In this document: piece by piece, positions 1 to 8,495 of the stretch | Position numbering within the stretch: the stretch's first letter is position 1 | How the letters are laid out: each line of letters starts with the position of its first letter | Source of the DNA: Pararhizobium_B sp963760965 | GTDB lineage: Bacteria; Pseudomonadota; Alphaproteobacteria; Rhizobiales; Rhizobiaceae | Assembly: GCA_963760965.1 (NCBI GenBank) | Contig: CAVXEW010000013.1 | Coordinates: forward strand, 434,001 to 498,000 | DNA: 64,000 bases | Direction: 5' to 3' | The notes under the pieces: generated by a model | The model's database searches: none | Seen by the model: the letters and a program-made list of their open reading frames with translations, nothing else | Told to the model about the DNA's origin: nothing | Made by a program: the position numbers and the translations under genes

Positions 1-254
1 GCGGGCGTCAGCCGGTACTCCATGGCGTCTTCCTCGCCGGAATAGACGCGGCGCAGGATTCCGGCCGTTTCCAGCTCCTTCAGGCGCTTGGACAGAAGGG
101 TCGGCGAGATTCTCGGAAGCCCGCGGCGCAAGTCGTTGAAGCGCTTGCTGCCCGAGACCATCTCGCGCAGGATGAGCGGGGTCCAGCGCGTGCAGACGAT
201 CTCCGCCGCCATCGCGACCGGGCAGAATTGCCTGTAGCTTTCAGCGTTCTGCAA
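1..254 (-). CDS. HxlR-family transcriptional regulator (partial, C-terminus cut by window edge)
   Basis: The 84 visible residues match a HxlR-type winged helix: an N-terminal FCPVAMA segment with the cysteine usual in this family, then the helix-turn-helix (WTPLILREM, GSKRFNDL) and the family hallmark ISPTLLSKRLKELE, followed by the wing (VYSGEEDAMEYRLTP). The start is a TTG at 254 preceded by a strong GGAGGTGA; no ATG lies in a better place. The remaining C-terminus lies outside the window. It is divergent from the FAD oxidase at 445, an arrangement in which HxlR proteins often control the neighbour in response to aldehydes, quinones or oxidants (family knowledge). The inducer is unknown. 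Confidence 0.88.
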   Translation of the reverse strand, partial: MQNAESYRQFCPVAMAAEIVCTRWTPLILREMVSGSKRFNDLRRGLPRISPTLLSKRLKELETAGILRRVYSGEEDAMEYRLTP

Positions 255-444
255 GATGTCACCTCCGTCGTCGATACGGTTTCCCGGCCCTGCCGCTGCG
301 ATGGCGCTGCCGGGTGATACAGATCCGGGAGTTGCCGATCCCCCCGTCGATGCGCTCCCATTATAGCCGGAAACCGGGCGCATGATCCGATTTTCGTCGA
401 TGCGGCACGAGGGACCAGAGGGATTTCGGGACAGGAGGAAACCC
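255..444. promoter_or_regulatory. Divergent regulatory region of HxlR gene and FAD oxidase
   Basis: This 190-bp gap must hold both promoters. It has three near-identical 10-mers: CGTCGATACG at 269-278 and CGTCGATGCG at 345-354 and 395-404, the last two exactly 50 bp apart. They are candidates for HxlR binding, by inference only. I could not place convincing -35/-10 pairs. Confidence 0.35.
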
Positions 445-1857
445 ATGTCTGCCTTGATGGAAGCGACGGTCGCCGGGCTTGGCCCGGCGGATATGGAAGC
501 ATTGAGGGCCGGCCTGCGCGGCCCGGCCTGCCTCGACGGCGAGGACGGCTACGACGAGGCGCGCACGATCTGGAACGCGATGATCGACCGGCGGCCCGTC
601 GTCGCGGTGCGCTGCGCCGGGGCGGCGGACGTCATGCAGGCGATCCGCTTCGCGAACCAGCGGGGCCTGCCGATCTCGGTGCGCGGCGGCGGCCACAACA
701 TCGCCGGCAGCGCGGTCGCCGACGGCGGCATGATGATCGACCTTTCGCCGATGAAGGCGGTGCGCGTCGATCCGGCGGCCCGGCGCGCCTGGGTCGGCCC
801 GGGCGCGACGCTCGGGGACGTCGACCGCGAGACGCAGGCCTTCGGCCTCGCGGTGCCGACCGGCATCAACTCCACGACCGGCATCGCCGGGCTGACGCTC
901 GGCGGCGGCTTCGGCTGGTTGACGCGGCCGCTGGGCATGACCGCCGACAACCTCGTCGCGGCCGATGTCGTGACGGCGAAGGGCGAGCTGGTGCATGCCA
1001 GCGCCGAGGAAAATGCGGACCTCTTCTGGGCGCTGCGCGGTGGCGGCGGCAATTTCGGTGTCGTGACCTCCTTCGAGTTCCGGCTCAGCAGCGTCGGGCC
1101 GGAGGTGTTCTCGGGCCTCGTCGTGCATCCCTTCGAGAAGGCGCGCGAGCTGCTGCGCGGCTATCGCGAGGTGGTCGCCGGCGCGCCGGACGAGCTGACG
1201 GTGTGGAGCGTGATGCGGAAGGCGCCGCCGCTGCCCTTCATCCCGGAGAACTGGCACGGCAGGGAGGTGCTGGTGTTCGCGGCCTGCTACGCCGGGTCGA
1301 ACGAGGCGGGCGAGAAGGCGGTGGCACCGCTGCGCGCCCTCGGGGAGCCCATCGCCGACGTGCTCGGGCCGCATCCCTTCGTCGGCTGGCAGCAGGCCTT
1401 CGATCCGCTGCTGACGCCCGGTGCGCGCAACTACTGGAAGACGCACGACTTCACCGAGCTCTCCGACGGCGCGATCGAGACGATCGTCGAGGCGGTCTCG
1501 CACCTGCCGGGACCGGAATGCGAGGTCTTCGTCGCCCATGTCGGCGGAGCGATGGCGCGGGTGGCGCCCGAGGCGACGGCCTATCCGAACCGCAGCGCGC
1601 ACTTCATCATGAACGTGCACACCCGCTGGCGCGAGAACGCGCAGGACGGCGAATGCGTCGGCTGGGCGCGCAAGCTCTTCACCGACATCGCGCCCTATGC
1701 GACCGGGAGCGCCTACGTCAACTTCATGCCGGGCGACGAGAGCGACCGCATCGAGAAGGTCTATGGCGGCAATTACGGCCGTCTCGCCGAGGTGAAGCGG
1801 AAATGGGACCCGGACAACCGCTTCCGCCTCAACCAGAACATCCGGCCGGCACCCTGA
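445..1857 (+). CDS. FAD-binding oxidoreductase, berberine-bridge-enzyme type
   Basis: Predicted 470-residue flavoenzyme. Residues about 45-215 form a PCMH-type FAD domain with RGGGHN (His84, the usual 8-alpha-histidyl FAD attachment site), LGGGFGWLTR and LRGGGGNFGVVT. The second covalent cysteine seen in bicovalent BBE enzymes is replaced by TGINSTTGIAG, so a single histidyl link is expected. The C-terminus carries the BBE signature: YVNFMPGDE, YGGNYGRL, DPDNRFRLNQNI. The start is ATG 445 behind ACAGGAGGAA; the frame is open back to 382 but has no better ribosome site there. Such enzymes oxidise alcohol groups of sugars or aromatics; the substrate is not readable here. Divergent from the HxlR regulator, which probably controls it. 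Confidence 0.9.
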   Translation: MSALMEATVAGLGPADMEALRAGLRGPACLDGEDGYDEARTIWNAMIDRRPVVAVRCAGAADVMQAIRFANQRGLPISVRGGGHNIAGSAVADGGMMIDLSPMKAVRVDPAARRAWVGPGATLGDVDRETQAFGLAVPTGINSTTGIAGLTLGGGFGWLTRPLGMTADNLVAADVVTAKGELVHASAEENADLFWALRGGGGNFGVVTSFEFRLSSVGPEVFSGLVVHPFEKARELLRGYREVVAGAPDELTVWSVMRKAPPLPFIPENWHGREVLVFAACYAGSNEAGEKAVAPLRALGEPIADVLGPHPFVGWQQAFDPLLTPGARNYWKTHDFTELSDGAIETIVEAVSHLPGPECEVFVAHVGGAMARVAPEATAYPNRSAHFIMNVHTRWRENAQDGECVGWARKLFTDIAPYATGSAYVNFMPGDESDRIEKVYGGNYGRLAEVKRKWDPDNRFRLNQNIRPAP

Positions 1858-1881
1858 CGCCCGCGCCGCGATGGGATCCGT

Positions 1882-1899
1882 CCCGCCGGTTCCGGCGGG
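1882..1899. terminator. Hairpin between convergent genes
   Basis: CCCGCCGG TT CCGGCGGG forms an 8-bp perfect stem (7 bp with a tetraloop) between the FAD oxidase stop (1857) and the convergent polymerase stop (1906). Its position suits a bidirectional terminator, although neither side has a clear U-run. Confidence 0.5.
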
Positions 1900-1905
1900 G
1901 CGGCG

Positions 1906-3444
1906 TCAGCCACCGCCGTGCCGGGGCGCCGCGCGGAGGCTCCGGCGGAAATGGCTGCCGAAGGCGGTGCCGATCAGCAGCATGCAGAAGCCGAGCGCGA
2001 GCGGCGAATAGAAGGCCTCTTCCTGGAGCACCGCATTGGCGGATATCGAGACAATCGCGACGAAGCTGAAGAGGAAGTCGAGGTCGCGCGTCTTCATCAA
2101 CAGGCGGCAGGCGGAGACCGCGAGGGCGCCGAGGAAGCCGAAGAAGGCGAGAGAGCCTATTCCCATCTGGTAGAGCATGACGCCGACGGCGCTTTCCATC
2201 GGCATGGAGGTGGCGCCGACGCGCTGGGCGTGTTCCCAGTCCACGTGCACCGTCGTGCTGGAGAGATTGCCGCCGATCCCGAGGCCCTGGCCGAAGGGGT
2301 TGTGCAGGAAGCCCTTGATGCCGGCGATCATGCCGAGCACGTGATAGTCGCCATGCGTGGAGCCGTAGGCGATGGCCGCCACGACCCAGGAAAGCGAGAG
2401 GGCCACGACGGACGCGACGGTGAGGCGCGGACCGAAGAGGGGCCACATGACGCGGGCCGTCAGCGCCACGAGCACCATGAACATCGCCCCCTTCGAGCCG
2501 ATCACCACGAGCAGGGGCAGGGCGGCGAGGGCGAGAAGCCAGCGCCCGCGGAACAGGAGCCAGGTCGACAGCACGCCGAGCGCATAGGCGTAGCTGATGG
2601 GGTGGAAGTTCGGGCCGCCGATGCGGAAGACGTCCGGGAAGATCCCTGCGAGAAGCGGCGTGTTGAAGAATGTCGTCGTCAGCACGTCCTGCAGGCCGCG
2701 GATGACGAAGCCGGTCTCGTGCATCGTCTTTTCCCAGACGCCGGTCTCGATCTGCCGCCGGAGGTCGCGCTCGACGTAGAGGTCGCCGTGGAAAAGGCCG
2801 AGGAAGCCGAGCTTGAAGACGAGCTCGCAGTAGCCGTAGGCGATGGCGCCGGTGCCGAGCCACACGAGGCTCCTCCTCAGCTCGACCCGGTAGAGGCTGG
2901 CGGCGACGACGGCGATATGGAAGCAGGCGAGCGGCGTGATCGTGTTCCGGAAATAGATGATCGCGTCTTTCGGCGTGCCGTGGACGGCGCCGAGCGCCAG
3001 ATAGAAGCAGATGACGCCGGAAAGGACGATGGAGAACACAAGCCACGGCCTGAGTTCGGCCAGCGTCCGCAGCCGCGCCTGGAAGGTGGCGGCGAAGAAG
3101 GCGCCGTAGGCCGTCATCAGCACGACGAAATTGGCCCCGCGCAGCGCGTCGAAGGCGTTGTTGTCGGGGATGAAGGGCGTGAACCAGGCGACGACGACGT
3201 TCTGGTAGAGAAACGCGCAGACGATGACGACCGGCATGCTGGCCGGCAGCACGACGGCGACCGCCAGCACGACGGCGAAGGTCGCGGCGATGCCGAATGG
3301 GATGCCGACGGCGAAGGAGGAGACGGAGACCACGACGACGAGGATCGCGGTCACCAGGTGGACGAGCGCCTCCTGCGTCGAACGCGCGAGAAGCGGACGG
3401 CGGGACGCGGCCGCCGGACCGTCCTCCGCATGGGCGGCCGCCAT
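1906..3444 (-). CDS. O-antigen ligase/polymerase-like membrane protein (Wzy-type)
   Basis: A 512-residue integral membrane protein with a cytosolic N-terminus of about 30 residues and roughly 11-12 hydrophobic segments. Between the middle and C-terminal segments it has a long hydrophilic stretch and the motif FGQGLGIGGN, resembling the PFGxGLGN motif of Wzy_C/O-antigen ligase proteins. Reverse-strand ATG 3444 sits 2 bp after the glycosidase stop (3449-3447), so the two are almost certainly co-transcribed. Within a cluster that also holds a flippase, co-polymerase and priming transferase, polymerisation of lipid-linked repeat units at the outer face of the inner membrane is the likely role. 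Ligase activity cannot be excluded from sequence. Confidence 0.8.
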   Translation of the reverse strand: MAAAHAEDGPAAASRRPLLARSTQEALVHLVTAILVVVVSVSSFAVGIPFGIAATFAVVLAVAVVLPASMPVVIVCAFLYQNVVVAWFTPFIPDNNAFDALRGANFVVLMTAYGAFFAATFQARLRTLAELRPWLVFSIVLSGVICFYLALGAVHGTPKDAIIYFRNTITPLACFHIAVVAASLYRVELRRSLVWLGTGAIAYGYCELVFKLGFLGLFHGDLYVERDLRRQIETGVWEKTMHETGFVIRGLQDVLTTTFFNTPLLAGIFPDVFRIGGPNFHPISYAYALGVLSTWLLFRGRWLLALAALPLLVVIGSKGAMFMVLVALTARVMWPLFGPRLTVASVVALSLSWVVAAIAYGSTHGDYHVLGMIAGIKGFLHNPFGQGLGIGGNLSSTTVHVDWEHAQRVGATSMPMESAVGVMLYQMGIGSLAFFGFLGALAVSACRLLMKTRDLDFLFSFVAIVSISANAVLQEEAFYSPLALGFCMLLIGTAFGSHFRRSLRAAPRHGGG

Positions 3445-3446
3445 CG

Positions 3447-4577
3447 CTAGCGCCCCATCATGGCGTCGATCATTTCCATGTCGAAGCCGTCGCGTTTCGA
3501 GCGGCTCCGGATGAAGCCGAAGCCCTGGTCGAGTTCCCAGTAGATCCAGCCGGCGCCGTTCTCCTCGGCCGCCCTGCGCACGGCGCCGACCCAGTTCGCC
3601 CGGCTGCCGGGCGCGGCGCAGAAGCCGAGGGCGCCGAACTCGTCCAGGACGACGGGGCAGTCGTGGGTGCGCGACCAGCGGGCGAGCCTGGCGAAGTCGC
3701 CGGCGATCGCATCGCCCGTCCACGGGTGCCGGAGTTCCCGGTCGAGAAAGGCGAGCGCCTTCTCGTCGCCCTGCCGTTCCAGGCGTGCCCGCGCGGCCTC
3801 GACGGCCGGCGCGGTGCCCGTCGCGGGGAAGGGCAGGCGGGAGAGGCGCTCGAGCGGGGATTTCATCCAGTTCTCGCACTGGTGAGTGAAGGCCATCGGC
3901 GAATAGTAATGGACCGCGGCGATGGCGTTCGGATCGGCGAGCGGGGTCGTCGCGACGATCTCCCATATGCCCTGGTAGCGGGCGGGACCCCAGACGAGCG
4001 TGTGGCCGGGACAGCGCTTGCGGATCGTTTCGGCGAGCCGCCCGCGCAGCGCCAGCCAGTCCGCGTGCTCCATGGGCGGCTCGTTCAGGAGTTCGGCGAA
4101 GACCTTGCCGGCGGGAAGGTCCGCGACCACCGGGGCGAGGGCGGTCCATGCGGCCGTGGCGAGCCGGGCGCCTTCGACCGGGCGATGCCTCAGCGCATCC
4201 GAGAGGTTGCCCGAGGGGTGCAGGTCGACGATGACGGCGTAGCCGGCATCGACCAGCGTTGCGGCCGCCTTGCCGATGGCGGCGAGGGCCGCGCGCGCGC
4301 CGGCGCCGCCGCCGAGCAGCAGGTTTCCGTCGACGGGCAGGCGCACGGAGCGGAAGCCGAGAGCGTGCAGCTTCTCCAGAACCGGCCGGGAGGGCGCGGT
4401 GCCGTCGGTCCGGTCGACCCAGCCCGGGAGGTTGAAGCCGCGCGACGGCACGCCCGGGCGCTGCGGTCGCGCGGCGGAGCTCCCGGCGGCCGGAATGGCG
4501 GCTGCGAGCAGTGGGGCTGCGATCGCTGCGGCCGCCTGCCGGCGCGTCAGGAGCATCTGGGGCGCACGGGCGGGCAT
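3447..4577 (-). CDS. Glycoside hydrolase family 5 (cellulase-like), exported
   Basis: A 376-residue protein. The N-terminus (MPARAPQMLLTRRQ, then a run of alanines to about residue 34) looks like a twin-arginine or Sec export signal. The mature part is a GH5 TIM barrel: RGFNLPGW at the first strand, DLHPSG, the acid/base motif ELLNEPP (Glu near 166), HYYSPMAFTHQ and the nucleophile motif VVLDEFGALG (Glu near 311). ATG 4577 follows GAGGGATAGGAAG and lies 4 bp beyond the stop of the GumC-like gene; an internal ATG at 4556 is a less likely start. Encoded between co-polymerase and polymerase, it probably trims, edits or releases the exopolysaccharide rather than acting on foreign cellulose (inference from context). 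Confidence 0.85.
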   Translation of the reverse strand: MPARAPQMLLTRRQAAAAIAAPLLAAAIPAAGSSAARPQRPGVPSRGFNLPGWVDRTDGTAPSRPVLEKLHALGFRSVRLPVDGNLLLGGGAGARAALAAIGKAAATLVDAGYAVIVDLHPSGNLSDALRHRPVEGARLATAAWTALAPVVADLPAGKVFAELLNEPPMEHADWLALRGRLAETIRKRCPGHTLVWGPARYQGIWEIVATTPLADPNAIAAVHYYSPMAFTHQCENWMKSPLERLSRLPFPATGTAPAVEAARARLERQGDEKALAFLDRELRHPWTGDAIAGDFARLARWSRTHDCPVVLDEFGALGFCAAPGSRANWVGAVRRAAEENGAGWIYWELDQGFGFIRSRSKRDGFDMEMIDAMMGR

Positions 4578-4581
4578 CTTC

Positions 4582-6852
4582 CTATCCCTCTGCCGAAGTC
4601 CCGCCCTTGCGCGACCGGGTGCCGTCGGCGACGAGGCGCGGGCGGAAGCCGTCCGACCCGGCGCTGTTTTCCGCCGCCGTGATGACGATCGTCGCCTTGC
4701 GGGAGGCGTCCCGGCCCTGGAAGCGCTCGCGGAGGAGCTCCGCGCCGCCCTCGGGATCGCTTTCCGACAGGGCGAAGACGGCAAGGTCGGCGCGCGCCTC
4801 CGTCGCGGTGCCGTAGTTCGGCTCCCCGAGGGGCCGGCCGAGGACCACGACGAAGTCGAAGGTTCCTTCGTTGCGGGCCAGCACCGCGTCGATGTCGGCC
4901 TCGTTGGCGACGACGACCGTCGGCAGCCGCGTCGCCGGGTCGGTGAAGATCGACGTGCCGCGGCGGGAGGAGACGGAGACGAGAGGTCCGGGCTCCTCGT
5001 CGCGGTCCGCCATCTCGACGATCAGGACGCGCTCGTCGAGCTGCTGCAGGCCGATGCCGATCATCGCCGCGGCGAGCTTGGGTTCGGCGCCCTTCTCGAT
5101 CGACGAGACGAGCAGGACGAACGGCTCGTCGTGCTGGCTCAGGCGGCCGATGATCTGGCGCAGGAGCCGGAGAACGGAAAGAGACAGCGGCGACCTGCCG
5201 GCGTTCTGCATCTCGATGCGGATCGCCTTGACCATGCTTCGCAGGGACAGCCCGGGGTTCATGGGCAGGGCGTATGTTCCGAGGTGCGCCAGCGGGGCGG
5301 GCGCCTTCGGGCGAACCGTTTCCGTGCGCCTGGCGGGAACCGCGGCCGGCAAGGCCGGCGCGGTCTCCGTCTCCGGCCCGGCGGCCGCCGCAGGCGGCTC
5401 GGCGACCGGCGTCCTTGCCGCCGGCGCCGGGGCGGCCGGTGGCAGGGCGACCGTTGCCGGGGCGACGGCGTCTTCCGCTTCGGCCTCCCGGCGCGGCGCG
5501 GCGGCGCGGGGGCCGGCGAGCAGGGCGAGCGCGCAGCCGGCCATCAGGCCGAGAACGGCGGAGACCGGCAGCAGCAGCTTCGGCTTCGGCCAGGTCGCGG
5601 CGACCGGCGGCGCGGCGCGGCTGATGACGCGGACCTGGGAGATCTGCATGCCCTTGAGCTGCGAGGTCTCCTGCGAGCGCTTGAGGAAATCGTCGAGCAC
5701 GGCGCGCGCGGCGTCGGCCTTCGCCTGGAGCTGGCGCAGCCTCACCTGCGCGAGGTCGGCCTTGTTGGAGCGCTGCCTGAGGTCGGCGAGCTTTGCCTGC
5801 AGCTTGCTGACGTTCTCGGCTGCGAGGTCGCGTTCGGCCTTGAGCTGCGAGGTTATGCGGTCGGCCTCCTGCACCATGAGGCCCCTGATCTTGGCCAGCT
5901 GGGCCTGCATGCGGCGTATCGCCGGATGGCGGGGGCCGTAGACCGTCTCGGCGTCGGCGAGCGACGCTGCCGTCTGGTTGTATTCCTGGCGCAGCTTGTC
6001 GGCCGTCGTGGAGGACAGGATGTCGGCGAGCCTGATCATGCCCTTCGGCGTGTCGCCGGCGTCGACGGCCTGCTGGTAGCGGCTCGACGCCTGGTCGGCC
6101 TTGTCCTGCGCGTCGCCGATCTGGGTGGAGAGCTGGTCGATCTGCGACTGCAGCGATCCGCCGGCCTGGGCGTCGTAGATCCTGTGCCTGAACTTGAAGT
6201 CCTGGACGTCCCGCTCGGCTTCGCCGACGCGCTCCTGCAGGCCGGAGATCTTGTCGGTCAGGAAAGTCGTGACCGTGTTGTTGGCGGATTCCTTCTCGCC
6301 CGCCAGGCTCTCCTTGTAGTCGCCGGCGACGGCGTTGGCGATGCGGGCGGCCTTGCCGGCGTCGTGCGAGGTGACGTTGACGTCGATGACGTAGGTCAGG
6401 CCCTCGCGGGATACCGAGACGTGGCGGCGGAAGTTCTCGAACCGGGCTTCGCGGGTGACCGGCGCCGGCGTGCGGACCTGCGCCATCAGGCCGCCGAGGA
6501 GGCCGCGGCTGGCGAATTCGGGATCGGCGGCAAGGTGCAGCTCGTCGAAGACCTTGCTCAGAAGGTCGCGCGATTGGATGACGGAGACCTGGCTGGCGAT
6601 CGCGGCGCTGTCGCTGCCGAGGCCGGGCAGCACGCTGTTGAAGTTCGTCGCGCGGGAGTCCCTCGGGTCGACGAGGATGGATGCGCCGGCGGTGTAGACC
6701 GGCCGCGTCAGCGCCACGTAGGCGACGGCGAGGGCGACGACCGCGAGCGTCACCGCGGCGATCATGAAGAGGCGCTGCCACAGCGTCGAAAGCAGCGTGG
6801 CCACGTCCAGGAGCGGCGCGAGGCCGCGGTCGTTCTCGGTCGTCTCGTTCAT
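4582..6852 (-). CDS. GumC/ExoP-like polysaccharide co-polymerase with degenerate BY-kinase domain
   Basis: A 756-residue protein. Residues about 27-48 are the first membrane helix, followed by a Wzz periplasmic domain (VYTAGASILVDPRDSR), long coiled coils (about 180-400), a GNVR-type segment with a proline-rich end (VRVISRAAPP) and the second membrane helix near 450-470. An Ala/Pro-rich linker leads to a C-terminal region laid out like the CpsD/ExoP tyrosine autokinase. The Walker A site is lost (LLVSSIEKGAEPKLAA instead of SxxPGEGKST) and the Walker A-prime aspartate is missing (VLIVEMADRD). No tyrosine-rich tail is visible. It should control chain length and export without phosphorylating itself. 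ATG 6852 follows GGGGATTGG. It heads the operon with the GH5 and polymerase genes. Confidence 0.87.
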   Translation of the reverse strand: MNETTENDRGLAPLLDVATLLSTLWQRLFMIAAVTLAVVALAVAYVALTRPVYTAGASILVDPRDSRATNFNSVLPGLGSDSAAIASQVSVIQSRDLLSKVFDELHLAADPEFASRGLLGGLMAQVRTPAPVTREARFENFRRHVSVSREGLTYVIDVNVTSHDAGKAARIANAVAGDYKESLAGEKESANNTVTTFLTDKISGLQERVGEAERDVQDFKFRHRIYDAQAGGSLQSQIDQLSTQIGDAQDKADQASSRYQQAVDAGDTPKGMIRLADILSSTTADKLRQEYNQTAASLADAETVYGPRHPAIRRMQAQLAKIRGLMVQEADRITSQLKAERDLAAENVSKLQAKLADLRQRSNKADLAQVRLRQLQAKADAARAVLDDFLKRSQETSQLKGMQISQVRVISRAAPPVAATWPKPKLLLPVSAVLGLMAGCALALLAGPRAAAPRREAEAEDAVAPATVALPPAAPAPAARTPVAEPPAAAAGPETETAPALPAAVPARRTETVRPKAPAPLAHLGTYALPMNPGLSLRSMVKAIRIEMQNAGRSPLSLSVLRLLRQIIGRLSQHDEPFVLLVSSIEKGAEPKLAAAMIGIGLQQLDERVLIVEMADRDEEPGPLVSVSSRRGTSIFTDPATRLPTVVVANEADIDAVLARNEGTFDFVVVLGRPLGEPNYGTATEARADLAVFALSESDPEGGAELLRERFQGRDASRKATIVITAAENSAGSDGFRPRLVADGTRSRKGGTSAEG

Positions 6853-7091
6853 CGTCCAATCCCCTGCGACAAGGCCCTGCCGCAGCCGAAAGCTAACAAT
6901 TCGCCGGCCGCAATCAACGTTAGCCACATGTTAAGGTTACCATGCAAGCCGCCGCGCGCGGGCGGTAACCATGAAGGCCGATCGTGCTGGCACGGCGGGG
7001 CTGCGATGGGCTAAGGAAAGTCGGCCTCGAATACCGCACCGCGCCGTCGGGGCCGTCCCCTTTTGGATCGGCACGTTGAGCATCTCGTCTC
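6853..7091. promoter_or_regulatory. Divergent promoter region of co-polymerase and flippase operons
   Basis: This 239-bp gap contains two interrupted inverted repeats: GCTAAC (6892-6897) with GTTAGC (6919-6924), and GGTTACC (6935-6941) with GGTAACC (6964-6970). They lie close upstream of the co-polymerase gene and may bind a regulator shared by the two divergent operons. No sure -35/-10 was found. Confidence 0.35.
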
Positions 7092-8495
7092 GTGAACAGA
7101 ACCGCTAGCCCAATTGCCAGCAACGAGGAAGAGGCCCTTTCGGGTTTCCGCCTGTCCATCCCGCGCCTTGCGCGCAGCGGTGCGGTGGCGGGGCTGATCA
7201 AGCTTTCGAGCGCCGGTCTGGCATTCCTCATGTTCGCGGTCATCGCGATGGTCACGGACGCGCGCCAGTTCGGGCTGTTCAGCACCACCTTCGCCGGCGC
7301 CAGCCTGGTCTCGTTCTTCGCGAGCGCGGGCCAGCAGAGCACCGTGCTGCGCTTCTGGCCGCAATATGCCGGCAACGGCGACCTTCGATCGGCAAACGGG
7401 CTGATGGCCCGCGCCATCGCCGTCGCGCTTGCCGGCCTCGCGGCGAGCAGCCTGCTCATCGTCGTCGTCGGGTTCCTGCCCTTCGTCGGGAGAGGGGTGG
7501 AGGACTGGCTTGCGCTGTGCCTGGGGGCCGCCGTGCTCGCCTTCGCCCTCGGATGGACGGAATTCCTCTCCGGCGCCTTCCGCTCGAAGAACGCCATCGT
7601 CTTCGGCCTGCTGCCGCGCGACGTCGTGTGGCGCGCGGCGACCATCGCCTATGTCGGGGCGAGCTATCTGGCGGGGCGCAGGATCGGCGCGGTCGAGATC
7701 ACCTTCGCGACCGCAGCGATCCTCTTCGTCGTGGCCCTGCCGCAGGCCGTCATCCTCCTTTCCGGCACGCTTGCCGCGCAGAGGGGGCCCCTCACGGCGG
7801 AGCAGAAGCGCGAGTTCAATTCGGTGACGCTCGGGCTCTGGGGCGTGACCTCGCTGCCGCCGGCGCTGGGCCAGGTCAGCACGCTCATCGTCGCGGCGAT
7901 GCTCGGGCCGGAGGTCGCCGGCGCGCTCTTCGTGGCGGAGCGCACGACGCGGCTCGTCGTGCTGACCCTGTCCGGCGTGAACCAGGCGCTGGCGCCGCAG
8001 ATCTCGGCCGCCTTCTACAGTGGCGACCGCGACCACGTGCAGCGCATCACGCGGCTGGCGACTGCCGGAAGCCTCGCCACGGCACTCGTGATCCTCGCCG
8101 GCTTCTGGTTCGCGGGGCCGTTGATACTCTCGGTCTTCGACCGGTCCTACGCCACGCCGCAGATGCACCTCGTGCTGATGCTCTTCGGAATCGGGGCGAC
8201 GGCGGTCACGGCGTGCGGCCCGATCGAGCTGCTCCTGCAGCTCACCGGGCTCCAGCACGCGCTGCTCAAGGTCCTCGTCGTCGTCAACGTTCTCGGCCTG
8301 ATGGTCACGGCCGGAGCGACGGCCCTGTTCGGGCCGGTCGGGGCGGCCGGCGCGCTGGCGGCCACCGTGGTGACCTGGAACCTCATCGCGGTCTGGATCG
8401 CGCGGCGGGAAATCGGCATCAATCCGACGATCGTCGGCCTGGCGTCGGACCTTAGCGCCCGGCGCTTCGTCGCCGCGCGGCGGCGCGGCCGATGA
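7092..8495 (+). CDS. Wzx-type polysaccharide flippase (MATE/MVF superfamily)
   Basis: A 467-residue hydrophobic protein with about 12-14 membrane segments and the layout of polysaccharide-transport flippases: an early SGAVAGLIKLSSAGLAFLMF helix, the central VTLGLWGVTSLPPALGQVSTLIVAAMLGPEVAGALFVAERT region, and a paired C-terminal helix bundle. The predicted start is GTG 7092, with a poor ribosome site; the next ATG would remove the first helix, so GTG is kept. Its end overlaps the following glycosyltransferase by 4 bp (ATGA). It would move lipid-linked repeat units across the inner membrane before polymerisation by the Wzy-type protein at 1906-3444. Confidence 0.85.
   Translation: MNRTASPIASNEEEALSGFRLSIPRLARSGAVAGLIKLSSAGLAFLMFAVIAMVTDARQFGLFSTTFAGASLVSFFASAGQQSTVLRFWPQYAGNGDLRSANGLMARAIAVALAGLAASSLLIVVVGFLPFVGRGVEDWLALCLGAAVLAFALGWTEFLSGAFRSKNAIVFGLLPRDVVWRAATIAYVGASYLAGRRIGAVEITFATAAILFVVALPQAVILLSGTLAAQRGPLTAEQKREFNSVTLGLWGVTSLPPALGQVSTLIVAAMLGPEVAGALFVAERTTRLVVLTLSGVNQALAPQISAAFYSGDRDHVQRITRLATAGSLATALVILAGFWFAGPLILSVFDRSYATPQMHLVLMLFGIGATAVTACGPIELLLQLTGLQHALLKVLVVVNVLGLMVTAGATALFGPVGAAGALAATVVTWNLIAVWIARREIGINPTIVGLASDLSARRFVAARRRGR

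Noticed and set aside
6985..7005. Sigma-54-like TGGCACGGCGGGGCTGC in front of the flippase
   Set aside because: The GG and GC elements are not at the required 10-bp separation (off by one or two bases depending on the GC chosen).
4270..7014. Long plus-strand ORF (914 codons) opposite the GH5 and co-polymerase genes
   Set aside because: Shadow ORF with Arg/Gly-rich random composition and no domain; the minus-strand genes are clear.
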